Origin: Cryptocoryne crispatula var. balansae
Taxonomy: Eukaryota; Streptophyta; Magnoliopsida; Alismatales; Araceae
Direction of reading: 5' to 3'
Assembly: GCA_036172225.1 (NCBI GenBank)
Contig: CM069925.1
Coordinates: 21,070,225 to 21,134,224 of the forward strand
DNA length: 64,000 nt
Of this stretch, positions 33,703 through 42,984 are shown in pieces (the first letter of the stretch is position 1; each line of letters begins with the position of its first letter). The translations under genes were made by a program, and so were the position numbers. The notes beneath the pieces are model-generated. The model did no database searches. It was given only the letters and a program-made list of their open reading frames with translations, and was not told where the DNA came from.

Positions 33703-35329
33703 TGTCGACTCCAGAAACGGGTTCCGGATCGGCACCTCAAGAGAAGGTGAAAGATGGAATAGGGGAAAATGGAGTGAATTGGAAAACACTTGGAAAGCAG
33801 TAAAGACTCCTCACCTCGATCCCACACTCACATTGATCCCCGAACTTTCATCTCATGGCGTCACTCGAGCACCGGAGATGGTTCCGGTCATGTGGGAGGA
33901 GAGTGAGGAGGAGATGAAATTAAAGCATTGATAAAAAGGTGGTCGTCAAGAGCTGCGGACTCCGCTTTATGGAATAAAAGATAAAATTAAGTTGATTTGA
34001 CCGTGTGTACCTTAGCGTGGGAGATTGGGATGTGAGTTCAACCTTCTTCTTCTTCGGCCGGCCGATGAAGAAGAGTCCAACCGATGCTAGCTTGATGTAC
34101 CTATGCAACAGGGAACAATTGATATGAAGTATTTATAGGCTGAATCCACCATTAAATGTACTGAAATTGACTGAGAAGACGATGACTTAGAAGAGAAGAC
34201 TTCGGATCTGTCTGTGCAGCGCCGGTGTTGAAGCCATAACAAGCCGAGGGAATGTCATAATTGATCGCTGTTTGTTGTAGATGAAAGATATCTTGATGGA
34301 GCACACTTCTTATGAAGAAAGATAGGACGTAAAATGACTATAAAGATCTGTAGAAGCCGATGATCAGCAGTGCAGCATGTTAGAGCATAGACCGACTTCT
34401 TCTTCACTTTGGGATGAACTCCCAGCACCGGGACAAAGAGAGGACAACTTGGGCAGGTTGGGATGAGCCTAGGGTGGCTGGAGGATGAGGAGAGGAGTTC
34501 TAGATTATGGGGATGCCCCTCTTAGATCGTTCATATGAGTCTTCCTTTATAGGGGATGAAAAACAGGTCAAAAAATAGCAAGTTTTGATACATCCGACCA
34601 TAGGTTGGATTTCCTCCATTTAATGTTGCTGATTTTCATACTGAGGCATATAGAAACTTAACTAAATGATTGAGAGAGATTGGAAACCGTGGATCACCTT
34701 TCCCATGTTCAAAATATGTCTCCACTTGAAGAGGAAACAAATCTAGTCTAAAAATGGCAAGTCTTGATATATAAGACAACAAGTTGGATTGCCATCATTT
34801 GATGATGCTAATTTCGACCATGAAGCTTCCAGATAATTTACCAAGTGATATGGAGGATAAAAAAAGAAGGTAAGGTCGTGAATTGGTCAGATATGTGCCC
34901 AATGGGATGGGATTGCATGCAATTGGGCTTGATAGGTGTTGCGTGCGGACAGAACTGCACATCTGACTTCCAAAGGGCGCTGCGGACAAATGGGAGATTA
35001 AAATTGAATTCCGTTTTTTGCAATGGAAATATAACTCATAGTGGAAGATTATTGTTGTTGAAGACTTCTTCATTGGAAGTCCATATAATCCTGTGAAAAA
35101 TTTTCAAGTAGAGGATATGCTAGGAAAAGCATAATCTGGCACACCACCAAGAGTCTCTTGTTCGGCAAACACGGATTTGATTAGAAATTAGCAAATCATA
35201 CTCATATTTCCAATAAGCACCTCGGCTCATCCAAAAGGGTGGTTCATCATGATTTTTATGGTCTAAAAGAGATGTTGCCAATGGAATAATGGTTTAAGCT
35301 CTAAATAAGGCCAAATTGGCGTGTCTACA
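33703..35329 (-). repeat. Element B 3' LTR (1,627 bp)
   Basis: On the minus strand TGTAGACACGCCAATTTGG ... GGAGTCGACA. Equal in length to the 5' LTR. Most differences between the two sit in the last 250 bp (33,703-33,950 against 42,985-43,240) and are mainly transitions. Confidence 0.93.
34130..34137 (-). promoter_or_regulatory. TATA box of LTR B (3' copy)
   Basis: Minus-strand TATAAATA in GCCTATAAATACTTC; the 5' LTR has it at 43,412-43,419. The family-B solo LTR has TATACATC at the same place. About 20 bp downstream lies the point where the solo LTR carries its extra intron-like block. Confidence 0.65.
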
Positions 35330-35343
35330 GCTTGCCTCGCCTT
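35330..35343 (-). promoter_or_regulatory. Putative polypurine tract of element B
   Basis: Minus-strand AAGGCGAGGCAAGC directly before the 3' LTR, the same 14 bases as in element A. As in A, CGCTAC/CATTYC phrases precede it (35,365-35,450). Confidence 0.72.
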
Positions 35344-38300
35344 GATGTCGGCTTTGCAAGGGAATTACATGTAGCGTAGCGGAGTGAAATGTAGAGAAAG
35401 TGTAGTGAAGAGAGATGGATCATAGTGGAATGTAGTGGAGCAAAATGGCGATGGACTGAAAAGGTGGCATCAAGGTGTAGATATAGACACGCTCAACGAC
35501 CAGATTCGGCAAGACGAATCTCCTCAAGTCTCCTAGTTAACCGCCATGTTTCATCAAGTCTTCTTATGTTCGATTGGTAAAAGATGTGCCAATGGCACGA
35601 GAGAAGAATAGCCAACCCCCAACGCGGTGGGGAGTCCCCAAAACATTGGTTCGTAGGCTCATCATCAGCCGATAACCCGATCTTTGTGGTGTTCCTGTAC
35701 TGTGATGGGCTAAAGTTTAAAAAGAGATTTGTTTTGAAAAAGTAAAAGAATACCAATCGAGCACATTCAAGCTCTTAGATTCATTTAAGTCTTCCAGGAG
35801 AAAAGATTCAATTCAGAATGGAATGATCTCGAATTCCAAAAGGCAAATGTTTAACTACAGACCATGACGGTGCAAGTTTAGATCGAATAGGAGGCCCTTG
35901 GTGAAAGGAAGTGACTGCCACGGTGGGATAAATAGCAAAAGAGTTGCAGTGGCCACAATGGGGATAGAAATAAAAGATTTGAAGGCACAAGGTGATTACC
36001 GAACATGGTGGGATTAACAGACACGGTGGGATATTAGAAAGGTTGGTGGGACTAGAAAACACGATGGGATTAGAAAACACAGTGGAGTACAGAATGATCA
36101 GAATTAGGATAAAAGATTTAGAGACTAAGGTGGGAAGGTGAAGATTTTAAAAGAATGTATGCAATGATCATGAAAAATGCAATGCAACTAATACTATATG
36201 ATGCATGCTGGGCTCAAGAAAACAAAAACAAAACTTGTCTAACAATTAGTTGAAGATATAGATTGTCTATAAGGTCAGGATACCCATTCGGGAACCATCG
36301 TCCCTCACTGCACAATTTTGGCTTATCCGTGAGCACAAAGAATGACCTGACCGTCGTGGATTTTGATGAAGGGGATCTCGGGCATGGTCTTCTTTGCATT
36401 CACGGTCTTCAACAGCAATGCATAAAATAAATAGTAATGCACCTAATATATGCTAAGAAAGGAAATGATAACGGTGAGTTTGCGGTGTGATGACATTCAT
36501 TCTCACAAAAGAGTTCATGTGTCCTAATGAGGACACAGAGCAAAAGCTTCTCGGCAAAGTTGAGGCTGAGGTAATGATGACACCTCCTCCTGAGAATCCT
36601 CAGGGGAGGGAAGTGGTGAGCATTGACTTATTGAAATTTTGAAAAAAGGCTCCTTGGCAAAGTTGGGGCCGAGGTCATGGTGACACCTCCTCCTAAGAAT
36701 CCTTGGGGGAGCGAAGTGGCGAGCATCACCTTGCTGTGCAGTTCTCCTTGTTTGTTTTTCGTGCCTGAAACACTCAGAAAAGGAGATTAGAATGACAAGA
36801 TAGCTTATCCTCCTTGCAAGTTGCAATCTGCATTGACCTTTGTCAAGGGGTGTAAAGTTTTTCTTGTGCCTGAAACACTTAGAAGGAAGAGATTAGAACA
36901 ACAATGCGGCTCATCCCCCTTGCAAGTTGCAGTATGCCTTGACCTTTGTCAAGGGGTAATAGCCTTCTTAAAGGTGTAAAAATAAAGCAGCAAATATGCA
37001 GAATGTAAAGACAAGAATTCAAACCAAGCATGGTGATAAACTTTTTTTTTGAAAATTTTGGTTGGGAGAAGTTTTGTGAACAAATTCAATTTTTTAGGAT
37101 TTTAAAAAATATTCTTTTTTTGAGTTGTTAAAAATATTTAAATTTTTTTGAAGTTTTTTTGAAAATATTCAACTTTTTTTTGAAAGATTTTTTTTGAAAA
37201 TAGGTTTTTGGGAGAGAAAAATCAGTATTGACACAAGTTCTCATCACTTGGTTGTTCTTCTAGGTTCGTTGGTAGACACCATGTGCAAAATGGGGTTCCT
37301 TGCCCAGAATCTTTCTAACCTTCAACCTCTGATCGGCTAGAGTTTAGCTTTGATTTGGTTGGTTCGCCCACACCTTGGGGGTAAAAATGAAGAATTGAGG
37401 GAAAGTCCTTGATAGGCTTTGGAGATGTCGAGAGGGATTTCTCTACTCACACCCAATTGCCCGTTGGGGTTCAGCCTCTTCGGGTCTTTTCTTCTTTATT
37501 GACAAACCTATTTTTGTGGCACACATTCGGACAGGTGCTTTGACCTGTGGGGTCATTGCCCATCTTTTGGTGCCTTTTTTCATTTTCTGCATTTTTGGGT
37601 ACTCATTCAGACATGCCCATATTTGTTTAAACCTGCGGGGTTCATTGCCATCTTTCGACACCCTTTTCTTTTGAGATGTTGGACCTTTCGAGACGGCCTC
37701 CTACTAAGGCGGTGGATGCTTTCGATACTCTCTCCCTCTAGTCCCCTTTGCCTATCTTGGACCGAATAGAAGAGAGTAGGGTGAGGGTTTTCCTTCCACC
37801 TCTAAGCCTTGCCTAGCTTCTCTCAGGTGTTGGGTCATCAGGATTCTGGGATCGGGATGTGTTGTGTGTGTAGAATGGTATCTACCCTCGACTCCTAGAC
37901 AACAACCTAGGACATGTGGACTCAAGTCATACTGGTAGTTATTTCTATTTTTGAGGTAGATTATATTCCATAGGTGAATCAATTGTTTGCATGCCATGCA
38001 ATGTAAATAATTTGTTTAATAAAGCAAGGTAGCTACAAATATCGTCAATCATGAATTTATCTCAATTAAAATTGTCATGTGAAATTCAAAATCATTTCAA
38101 AAATATTGCCTTGCGTATGACATAATGATGATGAATGAAATGTAATACCTGAGAGAAGAAGAAGTTCATTGCTGATGACGACTTTGTTTGTGCTTACCTT
38201 GCCTTTCCTGCCATGCATTGCCTTGACTTTCCCAACTGCTTCCACTTTTGATATGCACCATATTGCATTGGATTGAAGATTCATAGTCATAGGATGAAGT

Positions 38301-38475
38301 GAAAATGTGGAGGATCTGATTTAGCATGGCAGAGTCAAAATTAATGATATAAAAGGCAAAGATTGTGGTATCACCCAGGAAATTTCTTTCTACCCTTGAT
38401 TTTTATTGAAAGTAAAACTTGGAAAAAGAAAGAGAATTCAAAAAGAAAAGAAACATGCTTGGAAACAAAAGTGAG
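35344..38475 (-). other. Element B 3' non-coding region
   Basis: About 3.1 kb without credible coding sequence. In minus-strand order it holds the two-unit 'GGGCAATGACCCC' tandem (37,480-37,690), a T-rich tract (37,050-37,205), two consecutive tandem pairs with 102- and 105-bp units (36,545-36,965) with hairpins, 'GTGGGATTA/CACGGTGGGA' phrases (35,920-36,090), and the CGCTAC phrases. The order parallels the 3' region of element A. Confidence 0.65.
36545..36970 (-). repeat. Two tandem pairs with hairpins in element B 3' region
   Basis: First pair: GGCAAAGTTGRGGCYGAGGT starts near 36,553 and 36,655 (period about 102). Second pair: GTGCCTGAAACACTYAGAA at 36,761 and 36,866 (period 105). Each unit of the second pair ends with a hairpin: TTGACCTTTGTCAA at 36,834-36,847 and CCTTGACCTTTGTCAAGG at 36,937-36,954. 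Element A has CCTTGACAAAAGATCAAGG at 19,331-19,349 in the equivalent region. Confidence 0.8.
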
Positions 38476-41400
38476 TTAAAATGGGCTCTTGGGCCCGTGA
38501 GTTGAAAGTGGGCTTGAAGGCCCAGGAGTAGTCGGAATCAAGAGGCATGTGAGCCCAAGATTTGAATGTGGGCTAGAGAGGCCGGTTGATGTTGAAGGGC
38601 ATGAGGGCTCGATTGGAGGTGATGGGCTCAAAGACCTAATTGGAGGTTGAGCCCGAGGGACCCAATGAAAAGAGCGGGCACACCAGCCCGATTTAGATGG
38701 TTGGGAGCAAGATTGTGATTTGTGATGGGCTCGCTGGCACCATTGAAGGGTATGGGTGCGCAAACCCGAATTCAAAGAAGTGGGGGCACGGGGGCCCGAT
38801 TTCAAAGAAGTATGGGCACGTGGGCCCGATGGTGAAGAAATGGGGGCATACAGGCCCGAGGTTGAAGGAGTGTGGGCATGTGTGCCCGAGGTTGATGGAA
38901 GGTTGGCACGTGGGCCCGATTTAGGAGGAATTTGGGCACATTGGCCCGATTGCAGAAAAACATGGGCATGTGAGCCCGGTTGAGGTGAATTGCGAGCATG
39001 TGGGCCCGATTGAGGTGAATTGTGGGCACGTGGGCCCAATTTAAAAAAATTAAGGGCACATGGGCCCGATTGGGAAGAATTATGGGCACGTGGGCCTGAT
39101 GGAAGGAAAGGGGCACGAAGGCCCAGTTGGAGAAAAGGGACATATGGGCCCAGTTGAAGGAAAGGGGCATGCAAGCCCGATTGATTAAAAGGGGCACATG
39201 GGCTCGGTTGGATAAAGGGGGCATAAGAGCTTGGTTGATTAAAAGGGGCACATGGGCCCGGTTGGATAAGGGGGGCACGTGGGCCCGGCTGATGGAAAGG
39301 GGCACATGGGCCCAGTTGATGAAAAGGGGCATAAGAGCCCGATTGATGAGAAGGGGCATAAGTGCCTGAAAATGGGGCATAAGGGCCGGATTGCAGAAGT
39401 GGGGCATAAGGGCCCGATTGCAGAAGACGGGCATAAGAGCCTAATCGAATAGGATGAAGTATGGGTGTTGGCCCTAATATTGAAGAATTGGGGGCCCATA
39501 GGTCCATTTGATGGTTGTGGGCATGACAAAGAAAGGGTGATGGCCCTAAGATAGAGGAATTGTGGGCCCATGGGCCCGATCGTTGATTTGTAGGTGAATA
39601 AAAACAGGGTCGTGGCCCTAAGATTGATTGATCGTGGGCCCATGGGCCGGATTGTTGCTTAGGAGAAGAATGGGGTAAGGGTCGTGGACCTAAGATTGAT
39701 GCTAAGGGATTTGCCTGCCTAGCTGGAGGAGGTCCTAGTATCCCCTTGCTAAGGTCTACATCCTTCAGGAGGCTTGTCGATTCATTCCCTATTTCATTGA
39801 CCAATTCGGTCTCCTTACTTCCCAGTTCAAGGGTCAATTCAATCTGACCATCTTCATTGATCAATTCCAATGATGGTAATTGTTGATCAATGCCTGATAA
39901 ATCCTTGCCTAGTCCATCATTGGATTGACAATCAACTAAGTTTATGATTCCTTCATCTAAGCTCCCTATAGCAGGCTTCTCCTCAGGATGTTCTATGGAA
40001 GAGGGCATGCCTAGTCTAGGGGATTCCAAAAAGGTAGAAGGGTTTGGTTCGACCTCCCCTACTAGCTGACTTTGATCTTGAGATATAGCAATGACATGAT
40101 GAGAAGCTGATTCTTCTGCCATGGCAGGAGCACAAATGGTTAGAGCAATTGAATCATCTGTTGGGGTAGAAGCTTGAAGGGTCGAAGTGACTGAATCTTC
40201 TATTGCAGTAGGAGCAAGAATAGTAGGAGTGATTGATTCCTTTATTAGGGCAAGAGTAATAGAAGAAATGATTGGTTGTTGTGCAACCAACTGAGGAGGA
40301 TCCCTATGTGGTGGGATTGGTTGAGAAGCCGGGGTTTGCTCGATCGGCTTAGGATGAATGATTGGCTGAGGAACCATTGGTGAAGTGGGTTGAGGAGCCA
40401 AGGCTTGCGTGGCTAGCCGAGGGGTTATTGTTGGAATAGGCTGAGAAGCCAAGGGCCGAATGATTGGTCGAGGGGCCTTCAGAATTGTTGGTGGAGTCAA
40501 AGGCTGGGAAACCGGTTTAGGTAACGAAGTATTTGCACAAGCGACAAGAGGAACTTGATTGTGCACAATTGGTTTCACCATTAGCACGGGTTGCATGACC
40601 AGCTGAGGTTGGGGCATGGGTGGCCTAATCAACTGGCATCGAGGAGTCGGCTGAAGATGATGATCTAGATGAGGTTGGAGAAGGCTCATAGGTTGGTGCA
40701 TAGCATCAATGCTCCTCTCTAGCCTGGGCCTCAAATCATCAGAATATTGCATTAATTCCACATCTTTTTTTACTTCTTCAATTATTGAATAGCCTGGCCC
40801 ATATCGTCGCAAGAATTTTTCCTTGACAATTTCAAAATCCCATATTTCTATTTCCCCTAGTGAAAAGAACCATTCTAGGGCTGCACCTTCCAATGATCGC
40901 TTAAAAAGAATAGTAAGAGCTCTTCGATCAATTAGCCATTGAGATGATTTTCTCAAGAAATAATTAACATGGGTGAAGGGATCACCTGAGCCATTGTAAC
41001 GATGGTAGGCTGGTGTTTGTGATGGAGGGATATGTGGGACTGGGAAAGATGGAGCAGATATTTTAGGGATGGCCTTCGAGTCCAAACGATGCCATAGTTC
41101 TTCAAAGTGCTCATCCATTTGGTTGAGTTTGTCCATGAATGCTTGAGTGAGGTTGGGTTCCTGAGCCACCGGTGCAAGGTATTTGGATGAACGGGCTAGA
41201 AGAGGTGGATTGGAAGTAGGAACTAGCATGGAATCAGGTGAGTGACCTACAACAGGGTTAGTAGGCAAGGTAGCACGGCAAGATTGTGTAGGATAGTTGA
41301 TGATGAGGGGCCTAGTTATCGATTGAGGTGGTGAGGGGGCTTGATTTCCCTCGACCAGATCTTGATTGGCAGGCATCTTGCCCTTTGTTAAAGATTGCAC

Positions 41401-41538
41401 AAGTGAAAAGGATTCAGGATCTAAATGGAGGGATAGACCCGGGAGGATTTGTTCCACACTAAGTGAAGCAGGTGGATGAGTAGGATTTTGAACTTCAGGC
41501 TCCCTGACAGCATTGACATGGCCCTCTGGTTGCACCAT
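38476..41538 (-). CDS. Element B gag-like protein with C-terminal Gly-Pro/Ala-Pro repeats (1,020 aa)
   Basis: The only long intact ORF of the retrotransposon stack. Residues 135-160 (DKLNQMDEHFEELWHRLDSK) and 178-250 (HRYNGSGDPFTHVNYFLRKS, then RRALTILFKRSLEGAALEWF and FEIVKEKFLRRYG) are the retrotransposon gag core, matching the gag of element A. The C-terminal half of gag, including the zinc-knuckle-like part, is absent. Residues about 280-500 form a Pro-rich linker (QPLTPPTIL, PIIRPLASQPIP). About 500-610 is acidic (QIELTLELGSKETELVNEI). From about 620 to the end runs a tandem of 9-10-residue units such as SGPRAHNSPQ and PGPCAPFNQ, preceded by longer SILGPRP units. No transmembrane segment or enzyme motif is visible. 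The start is the first Met of the frame. It may supply or mimic a structural gag protein; the repeat part has no function I can name. Confidence 0.8.
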   Translation of the reverse strand: MVQPEGHVNAVREPEVQNPTHPPASLSVEQILPGLSLHLDPESFSLVQSLTKGKMPANQDLVEGNQAPSPPQSITRPLIINYPTQSCRATLPTNPVVGHSPDSMLVPTSNPPLLARSSKYLAPVAQEPNLTQAFMDKLNQMDEHFEELWHRLDSKAIPKISAPSFPVPHIPPSQTPAYHRYNGSGDPFTHVNYFLRKSSQWLIDRRALTILFKRSLEGAALEWFFSLGEIEIWDFEIVKEKFLRRYGPGYSIIEEVKKDVELMQYSDDLRPRLERSIDAMHQPMSLLQPHLDHHLQPTPRCQLIRPPMPQPQLVMQPVLMVKPIVHNQVPLVACANTSLPKPVSQPLTPPTILKAPRPIIRPLASQPIPTITPRLATQALAPQPTSPMVPQPIIHPKPIEQTPASQPIPPHRDPPQLVAQQPIISSITLALIKESITPTILAPTAIEDSVTSTLQASTPTDDSIALTICAPAMAEESASHHVIAISQDQSQLVGEVEPNPSTFLESPRLGMPSSIEHPEEKPAIGSLDEGIINLVDCQSNDGLGKDLSGIDQQLPSLELINEDGQIELTLELGSKETELVNEIGNESTSLLKDVDLSKGILGPPPARQANPLASILGPRPLPHSSPKQQSGPWAHDQSILGPRPCFYSPTNQRSGPWAHNSSILGPSPFLCHAHNHQMDLWAPNSSILGPTPILHPIRLGSYARLLQSGPYAPLLQSGPYAPFSGTYAPSHQSGSYAPFHQLGPCAPFHQPGPRAPLIQPGPCAPFNQPSSYAPFIQPSPCAPFNQSGLHAPFLQLGPYVPFLQLGLRAPFLPSGPRAHNSSQSGPCALNFFKLGPRAHNSPQSGPHARNSPQPGSHAHVFLQSGQCAQIPPKSGPRANLPSTSGTHAHTPSTSGLYAPISSPSGPRAHTSLKSGPRAPTSLNSGLRTHTLQWCQRAHHKSQSCSQPSKSGWCARSFHWVPRAQPPIRSLSPSPPIEPSCPSTSTGLSSPHSNLGLTCLLIPTTPGPSSPLSTHGPKSPF
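38490..39700 (-). repeat. 27/30-bp coding minisatellite in element B
   Basis: On the plus strand the units read like GGGCACGTGGGCCCGATT plus 9-12 variable bases, with a 30-bp period at 38,760-39,100 and mostly 27 bp at 39,100-39,400. Each starts and ends in phase, so the ORF above stays open, and other frames on both strands are open for 200 or more bases as a by-product. Confidence 0.88.
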
Positions 41539-42387
41539 GGGTTGTTATAGCTCGTAGTGGCCCATCTTGTAGTAGTCCAGCATCCCGACATGTCTTTCGG
41601 AACTTAGCATCATGGGCATCATGTCGATCTTTCTTGAAAGATGGTTAGAAAAGAGAGCAAGCAAATCATACAATTGAAGATTTTTTTTTATGTTTTGTTT
41701 TGTTTGATTTTTTTTGTTTCAATTTGGTGGTTTGGAAAACAAGTTGAACACAAAATTAAAGAGTGTTTTTGTTTTGTATTTTTAGGTTTTGTAAGAATTT
41801 TTTTTTGTTTTCAATTGTTGTGAGCAAGCAAGTTGTGCAAACAAGTTTTTAAAATGACTACTCGACAAATTTTGGGTTGAAACCTTAGATTAGATAGATT
41901 GTTAGCAATTGTTCACTCAGGTAGGTATGGTTCCTATTGCTTCAATCTTCAAGACCTAAGGTTATCACTCAATCACCACGAGTTGGTACTTGGGTTCTTC
42001 GGGTTTTGGGAAAGTGGTACAACTGGCCCAATTGTGCGGAGAGGAATACTCCACGGATGGGGACTTACGGAGGTCTTGATGGAAACCATCAAATAAACTA
42101 GGAAGGAATATCCTAGAAGAGAGGTAAGAATCCACCAAGAAGGTGTTTGGAGGGTGAGGGTGTGTTGGGAGAGAGAGCCCCCGCCTCGAATGCCCTACGG
42201 ATCGGAACAAGTCCGGTACCCGATGCAAAGCTAATGCAAAAATGAAAAATGGAGGGTAGAAGGATAAGAAGCAATCAATATGCAAGAACATGAAAGGAAA
42301 GGAAGCTAACAAATCAAGCAAGTGAATGCAATCAAGACAAGCAATGATAAGGTAAAACAAGTAACTAGCAACTAGCAACTAAAAGGT
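41539..42387 (-). other. Element B leader, proximal part
   Basis: Non-coding stretch between the gag ORF and the palindrome array. It has a T-rich/TTTTTTGTTT zone (41,680-41,850) and a GC-richer patch (41,950-42,200) that is the inverse of the patch at 11,990-12,290 in element A (phrases GGTACTTGGGTTCTTCGGG and CTTGGTGG-type). Confidence 0.55.
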
Positions 42388-42900
42388 GGTTCGCGCGGGA
42401 ACCAGTTTGTTTGATTGGAAAAAAGGGAAGAAGGGCCATGTGGGGCCAATCTGAAGGTGCTGTAAAGAGGTGGTCCACGCGGGGACCGATCTGAAAGTGG
42501 GTTGGTTCACGCGGGAACCGGTTTAGAAAAAGGAGTTGGTTCACACGGGAACTGGTTTTAATGAAGAAAGGGGTGGTTCACGCGGGAACCGGTGTAAAAG
42601 ATGACACAATGAAAAGACAGCCATGTGAGGCCAATCTGAAGGTGCTGCAAATGGGTGGTCCACGCGGGGACCTATTTGAAAATAAGTTGGTTCATGCGGG
42701 AACCGAGTTGGAAAAGAAATGTGGTTCACGCGGGAACTGGTTTATAAGAAGAAAAGTGGTTCACGCGGGAACCGGGTTGAAATTAAAGACAAGCAAATCA
42801 AGTCCACATGGGGGACAATCTTTAAAGGAAGAGTAAACAGCAAGTTTAAAGGTAAATGAACATGGAAAAGGTAAAGGATAAGCCGGTTCATGCGGGAACC
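42388..42900 (-). repeat. Array of ten palindromic GGTTCACGCGGGAACC motifs in element B leader
   Basis: Copies at 42,388, 42,472, 42,504, 42,538, 42,575, 42,657, 42,689, 42,723, 42,758 and 42,885, each 16 bp. Variants are GGTCCACGCGGGGACC (two copies, where both arms changed together), GGTTCATGCGGGAACC and a few one-arm changes. Spacing is 32-37 bp inside clusters. A higher-order unit of about 185 bp (42,436 to 42,621) repeats a CCAATCTGAAGGTGCTG phrase with a compensated copy. It lies between primer-binding site and gag. Element A has no such array. Confidence 0.9.
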
Positions 42901-42960
42901 AAGTCGGAAAACAACTAGTTGCACAAAACAATTAAGCTAGCACGGTTGAAGACATTGGTT

Positions 42961-42978
42961 GTCCCACCGTGGTCGCCA
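42961..42978 (-). promoter_or_regulatory. Primer-binding site of element B
   Basis: Minus-strand TGGCGACCACGGTGGGAC begins six bases after the 5' LTR end (GTCGACA). From memory its complement matches the 3' end of a plant tRNA-Arg including CCA, as in other Tat/Ogre elements. Confidence 0.8.
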
Positions 42979-42984
42979 AAAAGC

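Noticed and set aside
33695..33931. A 78-codon frame (and its near copy at 42,959-43,213) inside the LTRs of element B.
   Set aside because: It lies in LTR sequence, is present in both LTRs because they are duplicates, and shows no domain.
38697..39643. Long open frames on both strands over the Gly-Pro region.
   Set aside because: They are by-products of 27/30-bp repeats in phase with the element B ORF. Only the 1,020-codon frame has a gag core and extends beyond the repeat.
42388..42900. The regular palindromic array looks at first sight like a CRISPR array.
   Set aside because: It is plant DNA inside an LTR element leader, the spacers are themselves related to each other, and no cas gene exists.
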